Source: Mesorhabditis belari (Eukaryota > Nematoda > Chromadorea > Rhabditida > Rhabditidae). From it: a stretch of 64,000 bases of DNA. The notes below the pieces were generated by a model. The model worked only from the letters and a program-made list of their open reading frames with translations. It did not search any database and was not told where the DNA came from. The DNA lies in assembly GCA_958450365.1 (NCBI GenBank), contig CAUEEP010000735.1, forward strand, positions 1,245,501-1,309,500, read 5' to 3'. How positions within the stretch are numbered: the stretch's first letter is position 1; the number at the start of each line of letters is the position of its first letter. Position numbers and translations under genes: made by a program. This document shows positions 63,437 through 64,000 of the stretch, one piece after another.

Positions 63437-64000
63437 CTGAACTTTGTTTTTTTTATTTTGGATAAAAGTTTAGAGTATAATGTCTTTGATTTGTCAGGAT
63501 TTGTCCTCAGCCTTGCTGCTGCCTGCTCAAGCTTAAGTCTCAGAGTCATGGACAGGCTTAACCCTGACTAATCAGAGCTAGATCAGAGGTCAGGATCAGG
63601 GCTAGATCAGAGCAAACCAAACTCTATAAAAGCTATTATATAAGAACCGCTGAGAGGCATGATTTAACGGTTTTTAACTCTTAAAAAGTTGATGATGAAA
63701 CCTCGATTTGTACCCTGATTTTCGCTTTTAAAGAATTTAAAATTTGAGAATGCACAACTACCTAAAATTCTTTATCTAACAAAGAAAAAATTATTGAGAT
63801 CGGATAGACGGACGGACAGACAGACACTTACCTTTTATATAGTAGATAGCCTAGCCTAATTTGGATTGGGATAACAAGGTCATGAGTATGCCTTGGCTGG
63901 TATTGCTTGGAAATTGTTGGATGGATCCTAGATGAGCTCAAGTCTATCCTCGTGCTTCAACAGGACGATACTAGAGCAAACTAGTTGACGATACAGAGCA

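Overview
This window looks like nuclear DNA of a nematode. Genes are split by many introns, mostly short, with T-rich TTTCAG/TTTTAG acceptors and GTAAGT/GTGAGT donors. An intron carries a long (TTAGGC)n array, which is the nematode telomere unit. A mariner element, many mariner-type foldback repeats and proteins of typical nematode architecture (ShKT carboxypeptidase, SKP1-related, bestrophin) fit this. The species cannot be named from the sequence. No exon chain below was taken from a database; each was rebuilt by hand from splice sites, reading phase and family similarity. All chains named as genes close in frame.

Layout. 1-10.6 kb: no secure gene; dispersed repeats, 10-12 bp tandem arrays and a dead fragment of the carboxypeptidase tail (1.08-1.53 kb). 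11.0-17.6 kb (+): CtBP-family co-repressor, 13 exons, first exon(s) not found. 19.8-28.0 kb (-): a complete 13-exon bestrophin with a broken mariner in one intron. 28-38.7 kb: repeat-rich, including a 1.15 kb satellite, one POU-domain-like exon at 34.1 kb and a possible small two-exon ORF at 38.3-38.6 kb. 38.8-43.6 kb (-): complete 11-exon gene for an N-glycosylated, probably GPI-anchored secreted protein of unknown family; it hosts the telomere-like array and a 12-bp array. 44-48 kb: repeats and a clean tRNA-Ser(GCT). 48.3-49.6 kb: a lone signal-peptide exon and a frameshifted pogo/Tigger-type transposase tail. 49.7-55.2 kb: a large palindrome whose arms each hold a full SKP1-related gene, facing each other. 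55.7-57.1 kb: a deleted mariner and unknown ORFs. 58.7-63.4 kb (-): zinc carboxypeptidase (M14, B-type specificity residue) with a Trp/Thr-rich linker and a terminal ShKT domain; its 5' end lies outside the window.

The genes do not form a pathway or operon. They are independent single genes spread through repeat-dense DNA; at least eight interspersed repeat families recur and often sit in introns. The points most worth checking are a CtBP that has lost two of the three catalytic residues, the near-identical SKP1-related palindrome, the intronic telomere repeat, and the related MITE families.
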